Notes: a model not told the origin generated them from the sequence alone. Shown: positions 51,001 to 61,185, counted from the first letter of the stretch. The stretch: DNA of 64,000 nucleotides from Dendrolimus kikuchii (GCA_019925095.2 CM034411.1:2825001-2889000); one strand, 5' to 3'. Numbers and translations are program-made.

Positions 51001-51162
51001 CGCCCACTGGTTCTTGAAATCGTTAAAAGGTAGGCTTAATAGCTCCTCAGAATTCGCATCAAATACCAACAGAGGAAAGGTTTTATGACGTCTTACGGCG
51101 GCGAGAACAAAGAGATCAGCGCGAACAATAGACCACTCAAAGTCAAAGGGGTAATAAGACAC
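51001..51162 (-). CDS. Candidate internal exon, unknown host protein
   Basis: On the minus strand, ACTAATCCTTTGCAG (branch-like ACTAAT plus acceptor) precedes exactly 54 open codons, followed by the donor GTATGT; a second donor GTAAGA lies 8 bases on. The peptide contains VSYYPFDFEWSIVRADLF, VLAAVRRHKTFPLLVFDANS and EELLSLPFNDFKNQWA. It has no low-complexity bias and no repeat family matches. Phase would be 0 on both sides. The plus strand also has an ATG at 50,981 whose frame reaches AAAAG then GTAGGC, so the strand is not settled. Function unknown. Confidence 0.4.
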
Positions 51163-51419
51163 CTGCAAAGGATTAGTATCGACTTGCAACACTATAGTAT
51201 AATATACAAGTTTGCTTATTCTGTGACAGTGAACGTCCACAAAGTGATCCCCGCCGAGTACAGGATTTATTAAAACAAAAACGTTACTATAGATCATTAT
51301 TATTATTATCATTATAGATCATATACGACTATAATAATATTTGTAACACAATAGAAAAAATTTAATTTGTTTTGTATAAAGTGTAAATAAGTTGTTTTTT
51401 GTTTGTTTATTAGAATGTA

Positions 51420-51650
51420 CATACATACATACATAACTTCACGCCAGTTCCCTTGCGGGGTAGGCACGAACAACAGAGCGCCATCTAGGCTTCTTCTTAC
51501 ACACCTCACTTGCTTCTTTGACATTCATAACTCTTGTCATGCACGCTCGTCTGTTCTTAAGGCTCCGAACATCACCTTCTGCTAGTACACGATCAATTTG
51601 ATCATGGAAAGTGTGTCGTGGCCTTCCACGACTTCTGCATCCATCCACTT
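51420..51650 (-). mobile_element. RTE-like LINE 3' fragment (copy l) with TSD
   Basis: Flanked by TATTAGAATGTA at 51,408-51,419 and 51,651-51,662. It runs from the TATG-type tail to GCATCCATCCACTT. Confidence 0.9.
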
Positions 51651-51670
51651 TATTAGAATGTATTGTATTT

Positions 51671-51777
51671 TATTTACTTGATAAGCATTATATAATCCTT
51701 ATCAAGTAAATGAAAATGAAAAATCTACCTATTACATACATAATATATATGTATGTAAGTATGTAATAGGTAGATAA
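51671..51777. repeat. Two adjacent perfect hairpins
   Basis: TTTACTTGATAAG / CTTATCAAGTAAA (51,671-51,711) and ATCTACCTATTACATAC / GTATGTAATAGGTAGAT (51,722-51,777). No family recognised. Confidence 0.75.
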
Positions 51778-51779
51778 GT

Positions 51780-52480
51780 GTTTTCTTTGTATGAGTTTAA
51801 GTTCTTTTTAATATTTTTCCGACTGAAAGACTTTGTTTCTGTGGTCATGAATAAATTAAAAAAAAATATACAAGTTTGCCTTTCGAAGTATGTAGGCGCT
51901 CGGCGCTCTTCAACAAGGGTTGCTCTGGATTTCCCTGGGATCCACCCATCACTTTCTGACTTGGTAAAAATGGGACCAACTCAGGAGTATACTCTTTCGA
52001 ACAAAAATAAAATTTGAAAAACTTTCGCCTTCTGGAAGTTGTTTAATAATATAATTTTGTGTAGTACAGCCGAGTGAGCTGTCTCACAACCAGTGTTGCC
52101 AACACCCGTCAGATTCTTGCTGTGACAACTCCTATACAGCTGTAGATTTAGAATTTCGTAAAAAATGCTAGAAACAAAGTATGGAATAAAAACTAAATTC
52201 TGTTATTACAAATACTTGTCATACATGTATATATTTCAGTACAAAACAATGTAACTTAAAAAAGCGCTGAATATTACGCCCAAAAAACTTATATAGCGCG
52301 GTTATTCTTATCAACTTTTGGACTGAAATTTTCCAGTTAAGGCTTGTAGCAACGCCAACGTCCCTGAGGATTTTTCGGTACTGACGTTTTGGATGATAAC
52401 GGAATTTCCTAGATGCCGTCGTTTTTCAGATGCATTATCATTTTTTTGTGAATGTAATAAATTAGTATTTAAAAAAAAAA
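51780..52480. other. Unassigned DNA
   Basis: The frame 51,778-52,017 is somewhat protein-like in its second half (around ARRSSTRVALDFPGIHPSL) but has no motif or splice support. Otherwise nothing recognised. Confidence 0.3.
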
Positions 52481-52484
52481 ATTA

Positions 52485-52728
52485 TCCTATATTAATATTA
52501 TAAACGCGAAAGTTTGTAAGAATGTATGTATGGATGTATATATGTATGGATGTATGTTTGTTACTCTTTCACGCAAAAACTACTGAATGGATTTTGATGA
52601 AACTTTACAGTAAAATAGCTTACACATCGGAATAACACATAGGCTATAATTTAAAAAGATATTGTGTGAATTAACCAAAATATAACGATTTTCCATCACC
52701 ACGCGGGTGAAGCCGCGGGCGCAGCTAG
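52485..52728 (+). mobile_element. Helitron-like short element (GCGCAGCTAG family)
   Basis: TCCTATATTAATATTATAAA after an A. The 3' end has a perfect hairpin CGCGG-GTGAAG-CCGCG 8 bases before CTAG and a final T. Best-preserved copy of this family here. Confidence 0.8.
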
Positions 52729-52849
52729 TCTTTTATAAAGATGTAAATATTTCTTTATCCGGTTTTGATAAAAACTGAAGAAGTAAAATGGTTTCATGTC
52801 AAAATTTGGTGGTGATTTTTTTTTCTTAACTCATTATAATATATTTAAG

Positions 52850-52980
52850 CTTATTTACATAGTTGTTATTTATACTAAATACAATGAAAGAAAATAAAAG
52901 TAAATTATAAATTAAACTAAATATTTCAAAATAAACTAAATTATAAATAAATTACACTACAAAAAACCTAAAAATGAAAT
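52850..52980. repeat. AT-rich LINE 3' UTR-like tract
   Basis: AAACTAAATTATAAATAAAT-type sequence also found immediately 3' of the REL-like remnants at 55.8, 56.9 and 62.2 kb. Confidence 0.4.
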
Positions 52981-52995
52981 ACTATACTAGCAATA

Positions 52996-53192
52996 CTAGC
53001 GGCCCGGCGCTGTTTCCCCCGCGTTCTGTCTCGCTCTCGTGGTATATAGCGTCATGTTATATAGCCTACGACACTCCCTGTTAACATAGCTTTTGAACAG
53101 TAAAAGAATTTTTAAAATCGGTGTAATAAATTCAGAGATTACCCACTACAACGCACAAACTCACAAACTTTACCTCTTTTTAATATTTAAGT
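52996..53192 (-). mobile_element. Helitron-like short element
   Basis: ACTAGCGGCCCGGCGCTGTT at the CTAG end; the other end has AACTTTACCTCTTTTTAATA. Confidence 0.6.
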
Positions 53193-53216
53193 AATAAAGT
53201 ACAGATTTACAAGTAA

Positions 53217-53325
53217 AAGATGTAGCCCAGATCGCTGTCGGTGAGGAGCGTTCCCAAAATGCTGGCCGCATTCCCACGTTATATGGCAACGCTAATCCGT
53301 TGCCTTTCCAAGATAGGCCATGATC
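53217..53325 (-). pseudogene. REL-endonuclease-like LINE, last codons, frameshifted
   Basis: The minus strand carries a damaged LGxQRISVAI-RGNAASILG-like end followed by DSDLGY. Confidence 0.55.
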
Positions 53326-53502
53326 ACGCGAGCTTCCTTCTTAACTTAAAATAACTATAGGAAAAATACAAAAAAAAACCACGATATGTCTCATATCGTG
53401 AAGATTTTTGATATTTTTTTTGGTAAATTATTGAACAGTACATATCAACGAAAAGTGGTTCAGTTTGCACCCCACTTTCGACCGATTGCAGCAACAGAGA
53501 AA

Positions 53503-53770
53503 GAAAGAATTTTTAAAATCAGACCAGCAGTTCCCGAGATTAGCGCGTTCAAACAAACAAACTCTTCAGCTTTATATATTAGTACATACATACATACATA
53601 ACTTCAAGCCAGTTCCCTTGCGGGGTAGGCACGAACAACAGAGCGCCATTTAGGCTTATTCTTACACACCTCACTTGCTTCTTTCACATTCATAACTCTT
53701 GTCATGCACGCTCGTCTGTTCTTAAGGCTCCTGACATCACCTTCTGCTAGTAGTATATATTAGTATAAGA
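53503..53770 (-). mobile_element. Helitron-like element split by a LINE fragment
   Basis: Minus strand: TCTTATACTAATATA... at 53,770 down to AAAATTCTTTC-like sequence at about 53,503, interrupted by copy m of the RTE-like LINE. Confidence 0.7.
53585..53753 (-). mobile_element. RTE-like LINE 3' fragment (copy m) with TSD
   Basis: Flanked by TATATATTAGTA at 53,573-53,584 and 53,754-53,765, inserted inside the Helitron-like element. Confidence 0.9.
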
Positions 53771-53804
53771 TAATATATCCTATTTTTGTATAGTATATAA
53801 AGGG

Positions 53805-53935
53805 GTTGCCTGGAAGAGATCACTTCAAGCAATAAGGCCGCAATTTGTTCATGATTTACCGTAGCTAGTTTTAAGAACGTAGTTTTAATTTTTGATGAAC
53901 AATAAAGTGTTTTCATTCATTCATAAGTAATACAC
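53805..53935 (+). repeat. LINE 3' end with (ATTC) tail
   Basis: GGTTGCCTGGAAGAGATCAC, GCAATAAGGCCGCAATTTG, then GAACAATAAAGTGTTTTC and ATTCATTC. Clearest copy of this family. Confidence 0.7.
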
Positions 53936-54029
53936 TAATGTGGCTATGCGTTAACAACGTTAATTTTTATCGCTAAAATTAAGACGCATTCGGCCACTGT
54001 CTAATTCTTTAATACTAACGTAGATGAGT

Positions 54030-54245
54030 AGGCAGTAAGTCGTTGTAGCGTAATGGCTGGGACAGGCGTTCCAAACTCAAAAGCCGCGATTTTGAATACT
54101 GGCCGTAACGCATGCACCGCTTAGGCAGTTCTCTGACCTAATGTGCATAGTGTTACAATTAAAACATCGTGATGCGACCTGCACATTGAGATAACTGTCC
54201 GTTCTGCAGTAATAGGAGACCCGAGTCCAGCAGTGGAACGTTATT
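54030..54245 (+). repeat. tRNA-headed SINE (ACATCGTG type), most complete
   Basis: TTGTAGCGTAATGGCTGGGA head, GCGATTTTGAATACTGGCC B-box region, AAACATCGTGATGCGACCTG, CACATTGAGATAAC, CCGAGTCCAGCAGTGGAACG. Confidence 0.7.
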
Positions 54246-54249
54246 TATT

Positions 54250-54700
54250 TAACGCATATAAAGCTCTTACATGTTAATTCTATCGTCTACTTTCTTAATC
54301 CTTTATATACATAAATAGTCAAGAGTATACCAATTCCTGTTATAAGCAAAAGAAACTCAACAACTTTTAACTAGCAGTCGACAAAGTTGGTCTTAGCGCC
54401 ATTGAGTTCTTACAAAGACCTTTTAGAATATTCAAATGCGTATACCTACTAGGATTACAAAGAGAATTGCTGGCCTCATTTCAGAATTAAGAAAGTAATA
54501 AGTATAAAAGCGGCGAATTTATGTTTGGACAATTGCTGCTTTTACAAAAAGTATCTTTGCTTTTTAATGAACGAATTTATGAATACGGCAATTTAGCGCT
54601 TAACGCTTTTTCGTCTCTTTTATTCCTGAAGAAATTATTAAGCGCTGATCGCCTTCTATACTGTTTCCAAGTGTTTATTTTACTTTTGACGTTTTCACTT
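54250..54700. other. Unassigned AT-rich DNA
   Basis: The plus frame 54,521-54,922 begins here and runs into the next MITE, so its second half is transposon. The first half is hydrophobic and unsupported. Confidence 0.35.
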
Positions 54701-54704
54701 CTGT

Positions 54705-54958
54705 CAATAGAGCGTTCCATTAGTAGCTCACAACGCCCAAAATACTCCGTTAGCCGTTCCACAAGGCGACCGCTGTCGTTTTGGTCGTGGCGAAAACGTC
54801 ACCAATGTCGTCATCATTTTCGATCGCACAACGCTCACAACGACCCACGTCAAGAGGTGGGTCGTATAACCGTTCCACTTGGGTTTACGATTGTAACGCC
54901 GGCAAGCAAGTGGAACGGGTAAAACCGCGGTCGTGAACGTGGTCGTTGTGAGTCTTCA
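54705..54958 (-). mobile_element. MITE, CTCACAACG family
   Basis: GAGCGTTCCATTAGTAGCTC at the left and GTGGTCGTTGTGAGTC at the right. It includes CACGTCAAGAGGTGGGTCG and GTGGAACGG blocks. Confidence 0.75.
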
Positions 54959-54984
54959 AACACACAAAAACAAAATCACCAAAA

Positions 54985-55070
54985 TCGCACCAGGTGATTA
55001 GGAGGATTCCAGAACCCGATCTCAGCGCCACCTACCGGTTCTAATTGTGAATCTAAAAAAGTTTTAAACA
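54985..55070 (-). mobile_element. Helitron-like fragment
   Basis: CACCAGGTGATTAGGAGGAT and GATCTCAGCGCCACCTACCG reverse-match 8,010-8,070. Confidence 0.55.
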
Positions 55071-55074
55071 GGTT

Positions 55075-55810
55075 TGCAGTGACATAATATGTCACTTTTC
55101 GCTGTCAAATCGGACTTAGATAGTTTTTAATTTTTTATAACATCTATGGTTTTTAAGTGATTCAACTTATATTTTTGTTTTATTGTGAAATTTTGTGTTT
55201 TCGAAGCACAAGGTTCCAAACTCAAAAATACGATATGTCAAAATCAATGTCGCTTGACAAGTTCCGTCTTTTTCTCTAGGATCTTTATATTATTAATATA
55301 ATTTGAAATAATTCTATGAAAAGACTTCAGAAAAGACAATTTGAACTTAAATAAATACAAAAACACTTAACACAAGACACAACACAGACAGGTCAGGTCA
55401 GGCGCATCCCACAAATGGCCAAAAACCCTCGTGGGCGTCGTCACATAATTATTTTTGCGTTATTTATTAATCTATATACAGAAAGATAAAATTTTGGAGA
55501 CGACTTGATTAAAGGGAATTCAATATTGAGGACCCCTATTTGCAGCTCTTGGACCTCCAGATTTATTTTCCGCAGTTCTCTATCATTAGGCAAAGCAGAA
55601 GTTTTTTCATATGTTTAGTGTGTTTATGGCTCTTTTATTTTTATATTAGGAATGGGTGCTCTTTTCCCTTCTACTTCTTTTAATTGTTTTTTTTTTTGTA
55701 ACATATCTCTATTAATAATAATACATTTATTTAATGCTATATTAAGCAATTAATAAATGTCATTAACAATTAAATAAAAACTAAACTAAATTATAAATAA
55801 GTATATCTAC
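55075..55810. other. Unassigned DNA with an open minus frame
   Basis: 55,450-55,620 is open for about 58 codons on the minus strand (visible runs KTSALPNDRELRKINLEVQ and GVLNIEFPLIKSSPKF). Length alone is compatible with chance; no splice sites of quality frame it. Confidence 0.25.
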
Positions 55811-55814
55811 AAAC

Positions 55815-56317
55815 TTAAATTAAACTATAAAATCTAGTCCCAGACCGCTGTCAGTTGGAAACGTGCCCAAAAGACTGGCCACATTACCTCGCTGTATCGC
55901 AACGCTAATCCGTTGTCCGAGGTACACACCAGTCTTTTGGTCACGTAAAACATCTACCAGGCGTTTCGCTATGTCTCCATAAAGTTTCTGCGCCTCAGGC
56001 CCCCATGGTCCCAGGGCCTCGGCCCCAAAAGTCGCAAATATGTAACCATTTCCGATGGCGGCATATTTGCGGCATTTTAGTGCCTCCCGTTGTGCAGCAG
56101 CTGTACCAGCAGACATGCTAGTGTCTGAAAGATGGGACGCCGCCAGAGTATCGACGCAAGACGCATCCCATACTAAAGGGCGACCCATCCTCCAGGGCAC
56201 CAATGACATACCATCAGGTCTCTTGCCATCGTCGCGACACAAGCCGTTCGGTTCTAGAACGGCAGGTACCCCAGCGGTGACGAGAGCCCGATGGATTATG
56301 TCATTAAGAGCTACATG
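55815..56317 (-). pseudogene. REL-endonuclease-like LINE C-terminus, longest intact frame
   Basis: The minus frame of about 140 codons carries LCRDDGKRPDGMSLVPWRMG, RPLVWDASCVDTLA, FGAEALGPWGPEAQKLYGDI and LGQRISVAIQRGN, then SLLGTFP and a stop. A K-R-P-D followed 15 residues later by W-D fits the PD...D core of restriction-like endonucleases placed C-terminal to the RT in REL-type LINEs. That assignment is my inference. An AT-rich 3' UTR-like tract follows. The RT part is missing. Confidence 0.7.
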
Positions 56318-56319
56318 AC

Positions 56320-56555
56320 TGCTATTTCTTATTAATATGTGCTTAATATTGGACCCCCAGATTGACTTGGACGTCTTGATGTTCGATATGGACCCTCATG
56401 GTTCCATATGGACCACTTTGGGAACCTATGTTCTACATAGATAGAAAAAAAAGACGTAAGACCTAACTCTCAAAATTTCACACATAAACCCTTTAACATC
56501 ATTACTGTCTGGCATCTTCTACGCAATACATAAATTATTCAAATCGAGAAAATAA
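56320..56555. other. Unassigned spacer
   Basis: 56,350-56,420 has imperfect repeats of a GATATGGACC-like word. Nothing else recognised. Confidence 0.35.
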
Positions 56556-56559
56556 TACC

Positions 56560-56720
56560 ATTTTCACGTTCCCGCCGTTGACGGGCCACCATTTTGCTTT
56601 TGTGGAACAGCCAATAAGATCACGGTTCGCGGCACGTTGATTGGTTGATATCGCATTAAGGCGGTGAAACGGCGAGCGCTTATTGGTGGATTATACGGGG
56701 TAACAACCTTGCTGCGTAAA
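56560..56720. promoter_or_regulatory. Promoter-like patch with three CCAAT-type boxes
   Basis: GCCAATAAG, TGATTGGTTG and TTATTGGTGG occur within about 80 bp, together with CCACCATTTTGC (YY1-like) and raised CpG. No repeat match. No coding start is securely attached on either side. Confidence 0.35.
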
Positions 56721-56724
56721 TCTG

Positions 56725-56970
56725 CCTTGAACTTTTGAACTTGTATTCATGAAAATGTTCTATTAAGGTTGTTCAGATCATCAGTCTTCTTGTGACACGG
56801 TTTAATCCCGTTAGGTGAAACGAATTAGAAAACTTTTTAGTGTGAAATAATATTTTAATTTACGTAATGGCTTCTAAATTTATTTACATCAAACACCTAA
56901 TTAAAAATAAACTAAATTGTAAATAAATTAAACTAAAAATAAACTATATATACAAACTAAAATTAAACTA
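56725..56970. other. Unassigned DNA beside the promoter-like patch
   Basis: ATGGCTTCTAAATTTATTTA opens a short plus frame at 56,868 that runs into the 3' UTR tract of the next LINE remnant. Not supported as a gene. Confidence 0.3.
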
Positions 56971-56974
56971 TAAA

Positions 56975-57530
56975 AACTAGTACCAGACCGCTGTCAGTTG
57001 GAAACGTGCCCAAAAGACTGGCCACATTGCCTAGCTCAATGGCAACGCTTATGCGTTGCCCGAGGTATAAACCAGTCTTTTGGTCACGTGAGACATCCAC
57101 CAGGCGTTCGGCTATGTCTCAATAAAGCTAAATGCGCTTCAGGCCCCCATGGTCCCAGGATCCCGATCCTAAAAGCCGCAAATATGTAGCCATTTCTGAT
57201 GGCTGAGTATTTGCGGCGTTTTAGGGCCTTCTGTTGTGCAGCAACTGTACCGGCAGACATGTTAGTGGCTGGAAGATAGGACGCTGCCAAAGTATCGACG
57301 CAAGACGCGTCCCATACTAAGGGGCGACCCATCTTCCAGGGCACCAATGACATACCATTGGGTCTCTTGCCATCGTCGCGGCACAAGCCGCTCGGTTGTA
57401 GGACGGTAGGTACCCCGGCGGTGGCAAGATCCCGACCGATTATGTCATTAAGTGTTGCATGACGTGAAATTCTGCCGGCACTCCTGATACACGATAACCC
57501 ATGGTGACCGAGGCGCTCCACCTTATCTCC
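56975..57530 (-). pseudogene. REL-endonuclease-like LINE C-terminus with zinc-like motif
   Basis: Extends further upstream than the sister at 55,815. GHHGLSC then SAGRISRHATLNDIIGRDLA lie before KRPNGMSLVPWKMG and RPLVWDASCVDTLA. H-x4-C followed by R-H-x3-x-N-D-I-I resembles the zinc knuckle plus R-H-x region of REL endonucleases. The PD pair has become P-N here. A shift near GPWGPEAH breaks the frame; the VAI...NVASLLGTFP end follows in another frame. Confidence 0.7.
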
Positions 57531-57534
57531 GCAC

Positions 57535-57928
57535 TAACAGCGGTGTGGGATAACATAGGCCACCCCTAGGCGAATGCAAGCACTTATTCTAAACGTGTTC
57601 TACTTATTTATTTAAGTTTATGGCTTGGCAGCTAGACCTTTAAGCCAGATCTTAGTTTACAATATAGTTTCTTCATTTTCTTAAGCCTATGTGTAGCACA
57701 GCTGAACTGTAGGTAATCAGCTAGTGCCATTCAACGGAGTTTTTGTTACAACTCAAAAAGCCACATTTGAATATACAGTTCACATTTCTCACAAAACACA
57801 TAATTACTACTCAAAAACTGTCAATATCCTACAACTATTGTTCATTTTAGAGTAATTTTACACATTTTTAGAAAATAAAACTGCACAGCACAACATCTCC
57901 TTTCAGTTCCCGGCAAAAAAACTCGAAA
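57535..57928. other. Unassigned DNA
   Basis: Nothing recognised. Confidence 0.4.
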
Positions 57929-57931
57929 TTC

Positions 57932-58110
57932 GACCATAATAATTAATGTCAAAGACTATACTTCTATAATCACAGATTTCGCCAAGGATAGACTGTTAAT
58001 TTAACTTGAACAATAAACAAAAGAGTATATATGCGTGTGTGTCAAATACATGGTAGTGTGTGTAATGTTTTTTTTATTGATTTAGTGTATTTTTATGCAT
58101 AATTTTGAAA
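57932..58110 (+). repeat. ~180-bp repeat, copy 2
   Basis: Matches 39,984-40,166 nearly base for base. Confidence 0.75.
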
Positions 58111-58114
58111 TTCG

Positions 58115-58545
58115 CCAAAAACTCACCGTGTTCTATTTCTGCCTAAATGACCATAGAACCTTAAAAAGACCTAAGAAAAAAAATGATAACTCTATTCAAA
58201 TTGTCTATCGAGATTATCTGCCCAAATTATAACCTCAAATTGCATGGCGTCCACAGCTGTCAAGTCTTAGCGACAGTGCCAGCCTGCGGCGGGCTTAATA
58301 ACTTTCACGACAAATAAATAAAAGACCCCTTTTATTATTTTTAATTTCCCAATGCTGGCAACACGCTACAACCAGAGACAATAAACGGTACACTGCTGAT
58401 TCATTTTTTTTAATTACAATTTCACGCGGTTTTGTTTTTCTTTTTACGATACGCGTTTTATAACTTTTTCAACAATGGTGCTATTTCATGTTAGTTTTGG
58501 TGCTTTACGCTTTAACATGTTATGTAATATTTTCTTATGTAATTC
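58115..58545. other. Unassigned DNA
   Basis: On the minus strand GAACACGGTGAGT (about 58,128) is a good donor and 58,240-58,310 has raised CpG, so a first exon is possible, but no coding frame is supported. Confidence 0.3.
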
Positions 58546-58559
58546 GACAAATTAAGTAC

Positions 58560-58781
58560 ATACATAACTTCACGCCAGTTCCCTTGCGGGGTAGGCACGG
58601 ACAACAAAGCGCCATTTAGGCTTATTCTTACACACCTCACTTGCTTCTTTGACATTCATAACTCTTGTCATGCACACTCGTCTGTTCTTAAGGCTCCTGA
58701 CATCACCTTCTGCTAGTACACGATCAATTTGGTCATGGAAGGTGTGTCGTGGCCTTCCACGACTTCTGCGTCCATCCACTT
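58560..58781 (-). mobile_element. RTE-like LINE 3' fragment (copy n) with TSD
   Basis: Flanked by ACAAATTAAGTAC at 58,547-58,559 and 58,782-58,794. Confidence 0.9.
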
Positions 58782-58884
58782 ACAAATTAAGTACACTACT
58801 AAAATCGGCGAGACTATTCGTGTTGGATTCAGTACAGCTTCAGGATAGTTTCACATGAATGTTATTGTTGCTCGATAACATATA

Positions 58885-59010
58885 TTGTCGTCGGCCAATC
58901 ACAGTCCACTGCTGGTTTTGGCGCAATTCATCCGGGTCCTCCGACTTCCTCATCCAGCGCCTACTGATGACCTACCCAGGTCGTCAGTCCATCGAGCCTG
59001 TTTACCGATA
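58885..59010. repeat. Degraded Lepidopteran transposon scrap
   Basis: CAGTCCACTGCTGG and CATCCAGCGCCTACTGATGA then CAGGTCGTCAGTCCATCGAG resemble a common retro-derived motif, related in style to 35,372-35,425. Confidence 0.4.
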
Positions 59011-59164
59011 ACATATATATACGATAAAAATTATACATCAGCAAAAAAAAATTAAAATTCCCCAGGGATCTATATTAGGAAGTCTTCTTTTCGTGCACCG
59101 GAACACAAACCAACTTGATTGATAATTTATTTTTATTTTTCCTCCCACCCATTTTAATCTAATA

Positions 59165-59622
59165 CATACATACATACATACATAACTTCACGCCAGTTCC
59201 CTTGCGGGGTAGGCACGAACAACAGAGTGCCATTTAGGCTTATTCTTACACACCTCACTTGCCTCTTTGACATTCATAACTCTTGTCATGCAAGCTCGTC
59301 TGTTCTTAAGGCTCCTGACACATCACCTTCTGCTAGTACACGATCAATTTGATCATGGAAAGTGTGTCGTGGCCTTCCACGACTTCTGCATCCATCCACT
59401 TTTGCATTGTATATCTGTTTAGTCATTCTTTCATCATGCATTCTTTCCACATGCCCGAACCACCGGAGCATTCCTTTCCTTACCTTCACCCCGACACTCT
59501 CTTTCAGACCAACTCTCTTTCTTACTTCGGTATTACGAACGCGGTCCGCGAGCGTCACTCCGCAGATTTTGCGCAGTGCTCGCATCTCGACCGCGTTTAC
59601 TCTACTTTCATGCTCTCTCTAT
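59165..59622 (-). mobile_element. RTE-like LINE 3' fragment (copy o)
   Basis: ATCTAATA lies on both sides (59,157-59,164 and 59,623-59,630). The minus frame includes ALRKICGVTLADR and the RWFGHVERM block; a 2-bp insertion near GACACATCACC shifts the frame before the RELA terminus. Confidence 0.85.
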
Positions 59623-59631
59623 ATCTAATAA

Positions 59632-60262
59632 TAGGTTGGGGAAAAAGTCTTTTCGCATATAGTATGTATGAACTTGTAATAAGATTTCTTTGGCTATACC
59701 ATATGTATCTGGCTGGTTTTGGTATCATTAAAAAGTTTTAATTTTAAAGAAGACAATTCCAAATTCAAATTAGGAAAATGTGTGATTTTCATTTGTTTTT
59801 ATTATTGTTAAAATGCGCGTTTAAGCGTTTTCAATCCGGAAATTTTGATATCAAAGATGCACGTCGCTCTGGTCGCCCTATTACGGACAAAATTGATGCC
59901 ATTTTTGAAAAAGTGGAGCAAGATCGGCATATTAGTAATTACGATGTAGCTGGAGAGCTGGGAATGGACCACAAAACGGTTTTGGCGCATTTGAAAAAGT
60001 TGGATACACAAAAAAGCTCGATATTTGGGTGCCTCATGAGCTCACTGAAAGAAACCTAATGAACCGTGTACTCATTTGTGATTCTTTCTTACGACGTAAT
60101 GAAACCGAACCATTTTTGAAAAAGCTGATAACTGGTGATGAAAAGTGGATCACGTACGACAAGAACGTGCGAAAAAGATCGTGGTCAAAGGCCGGTCATG
60201 CTTCACAGACTGTGGCGAAACCCGGGTTAACTCGCAACAAGGTGATGCTGTGTGTATGGTAT
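59632..60262 (+). mobile_element. Mariner remnant, 5' part
   Basis: Begins near GGTTGGGGAAAAAGTC, a mariner-type terminus, directly after copy o. The internal 5' UTR and most of a transposase N-terminus follow. The 3' half and right terminus are missing; unrelated AT-rich DNA and copy p follow. Confidence 0.75.
59778..60262 (+). pseudogene. Mariner transposase, broken
   Basis: First frame: a shortened start, then KRFQSGNFDIKDARRSGRP, EKVEQDRHISNYDVAGELG and HKTVLAHLKK, the paired-type helix-turn-helix DNA-binding half. About 60 residues near the N-terminus look deleted. A shift near 60,040 moves to a second frame with PHELTERNLMNR and FLKKLITGDEKWITYD, which holds the first catalytic Asp (T-G-D-E), then KRSWSKAGHASQTVAKPGLT. 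The usual V-W-W-D that holds the second Asp reads V-W-Y-N here, and the rest is lost. Inactive. Confidence 0.85.
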
Positions 60263-60319
60263 AATGCTTGGATAATTTTATTTTGTGTAATCTGTAATAG
60301 TTATAGCATAAAATATTAT

Positions 60320-60888
60320 TTGGGGAATAGTTTTAATGGAGCGTTAGGTAAACTTCTAGGCGCTAAGAACCTCAGCCAGAAGGCCCAACTCGCCGTACAC
60401 AACGCGGTGCTGGTACCTACGCTCACGTATGGAAGCGAGAGTTGGGTATGGAAGAAAGAGCATGAAAGTAGAGTAAACGCGGTCGAGATGCGAGCACTGC
60501 GCAAAATCTGCGGAGTGACGCTCGCGGACCGCGTTCGTAATACCGAAGTAAGAAAGAGAGTTGGTCTGAAAGAGAGTGTCGGGGTGAAGGTAAGGAAAGG
60601 AATGCTCCGGTGGTTCGGGCATGTGGAAAGAATGACTAACCAGATATACAATGCAAATGTGGATGGATGCAGAAGTCGTGGAAGGCCACGACACACCTTC
60701 CATGATCAAATTGATCGTGTACTAGCAGAAGGTGATGTCAGGAGCCTTAAGAACAGACGAGCGTGCATGACAAGAGTTATGAATGTCAAAGAAGTAAGTG
60801 AGGTGTGTAAGAATAAGCCTAAATGGCGCTCTATTGTTCGTGCCTACCCCGCAAGGGAACTGGCGTGAAGTTATGTATGTATGTATGT
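60320..60888 (+). mobile_element. RTE-like LINE 3' fragment (copy p) with TSD
   Basis: Flanked by ATAAAATATTAT at 60,308-60,319 and 60,889-60,900. Reads from GALGKLLGAKNLSQKAQLAV through to RELA with one four-codon deletion (MHDE). Because the mariner remnant upstream stays in frame, a 279-codon mariner-LINE chimeric frame (60,029-60,868) results. Confidence 0.9.
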
Positions 60889-60974
60889 ATAAAATATTAT
60901 CTGGAATTTCCAAACAGTCATGTATTAAATTCTTTTCATTCATAACACTTTAATTAAAATAGTTTATCAATGAC

Positions 60975-61185
60975 TTCAATCCGCTATCGGTTGTGCGAAT
61001 TTCTAAGTTTCATGTACTGAAAGATTATTGGAGGGATGCGAGATGTTCTAAAAATGCTTGTGGAGTGTGAAAAGTTAGTGTAATAAATGTGTTAAAACCG
61101 TAAAGTTCCCTGATTATAACTATGTGACCAGTTGCTGTTCTTTTATTACCATAAACCCTTCTGATTTGTTGCAAGTATTACACGT
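60975..61185 (+). repeat. SINE body, 5'-truncated
   Basis: Matches the body of 24,724-24,995 (TTGGAGGGATGCGAGATGTTC, CATAAACCCTTCTGATTTG). Confidence 0.65.

Noticed and set aside
54521..54922. 133-codon plus-strand frame
   Set aside because: The second half is the CTCACAACG-family MITE; the first half is AT-rich and hydrophobic without motif.
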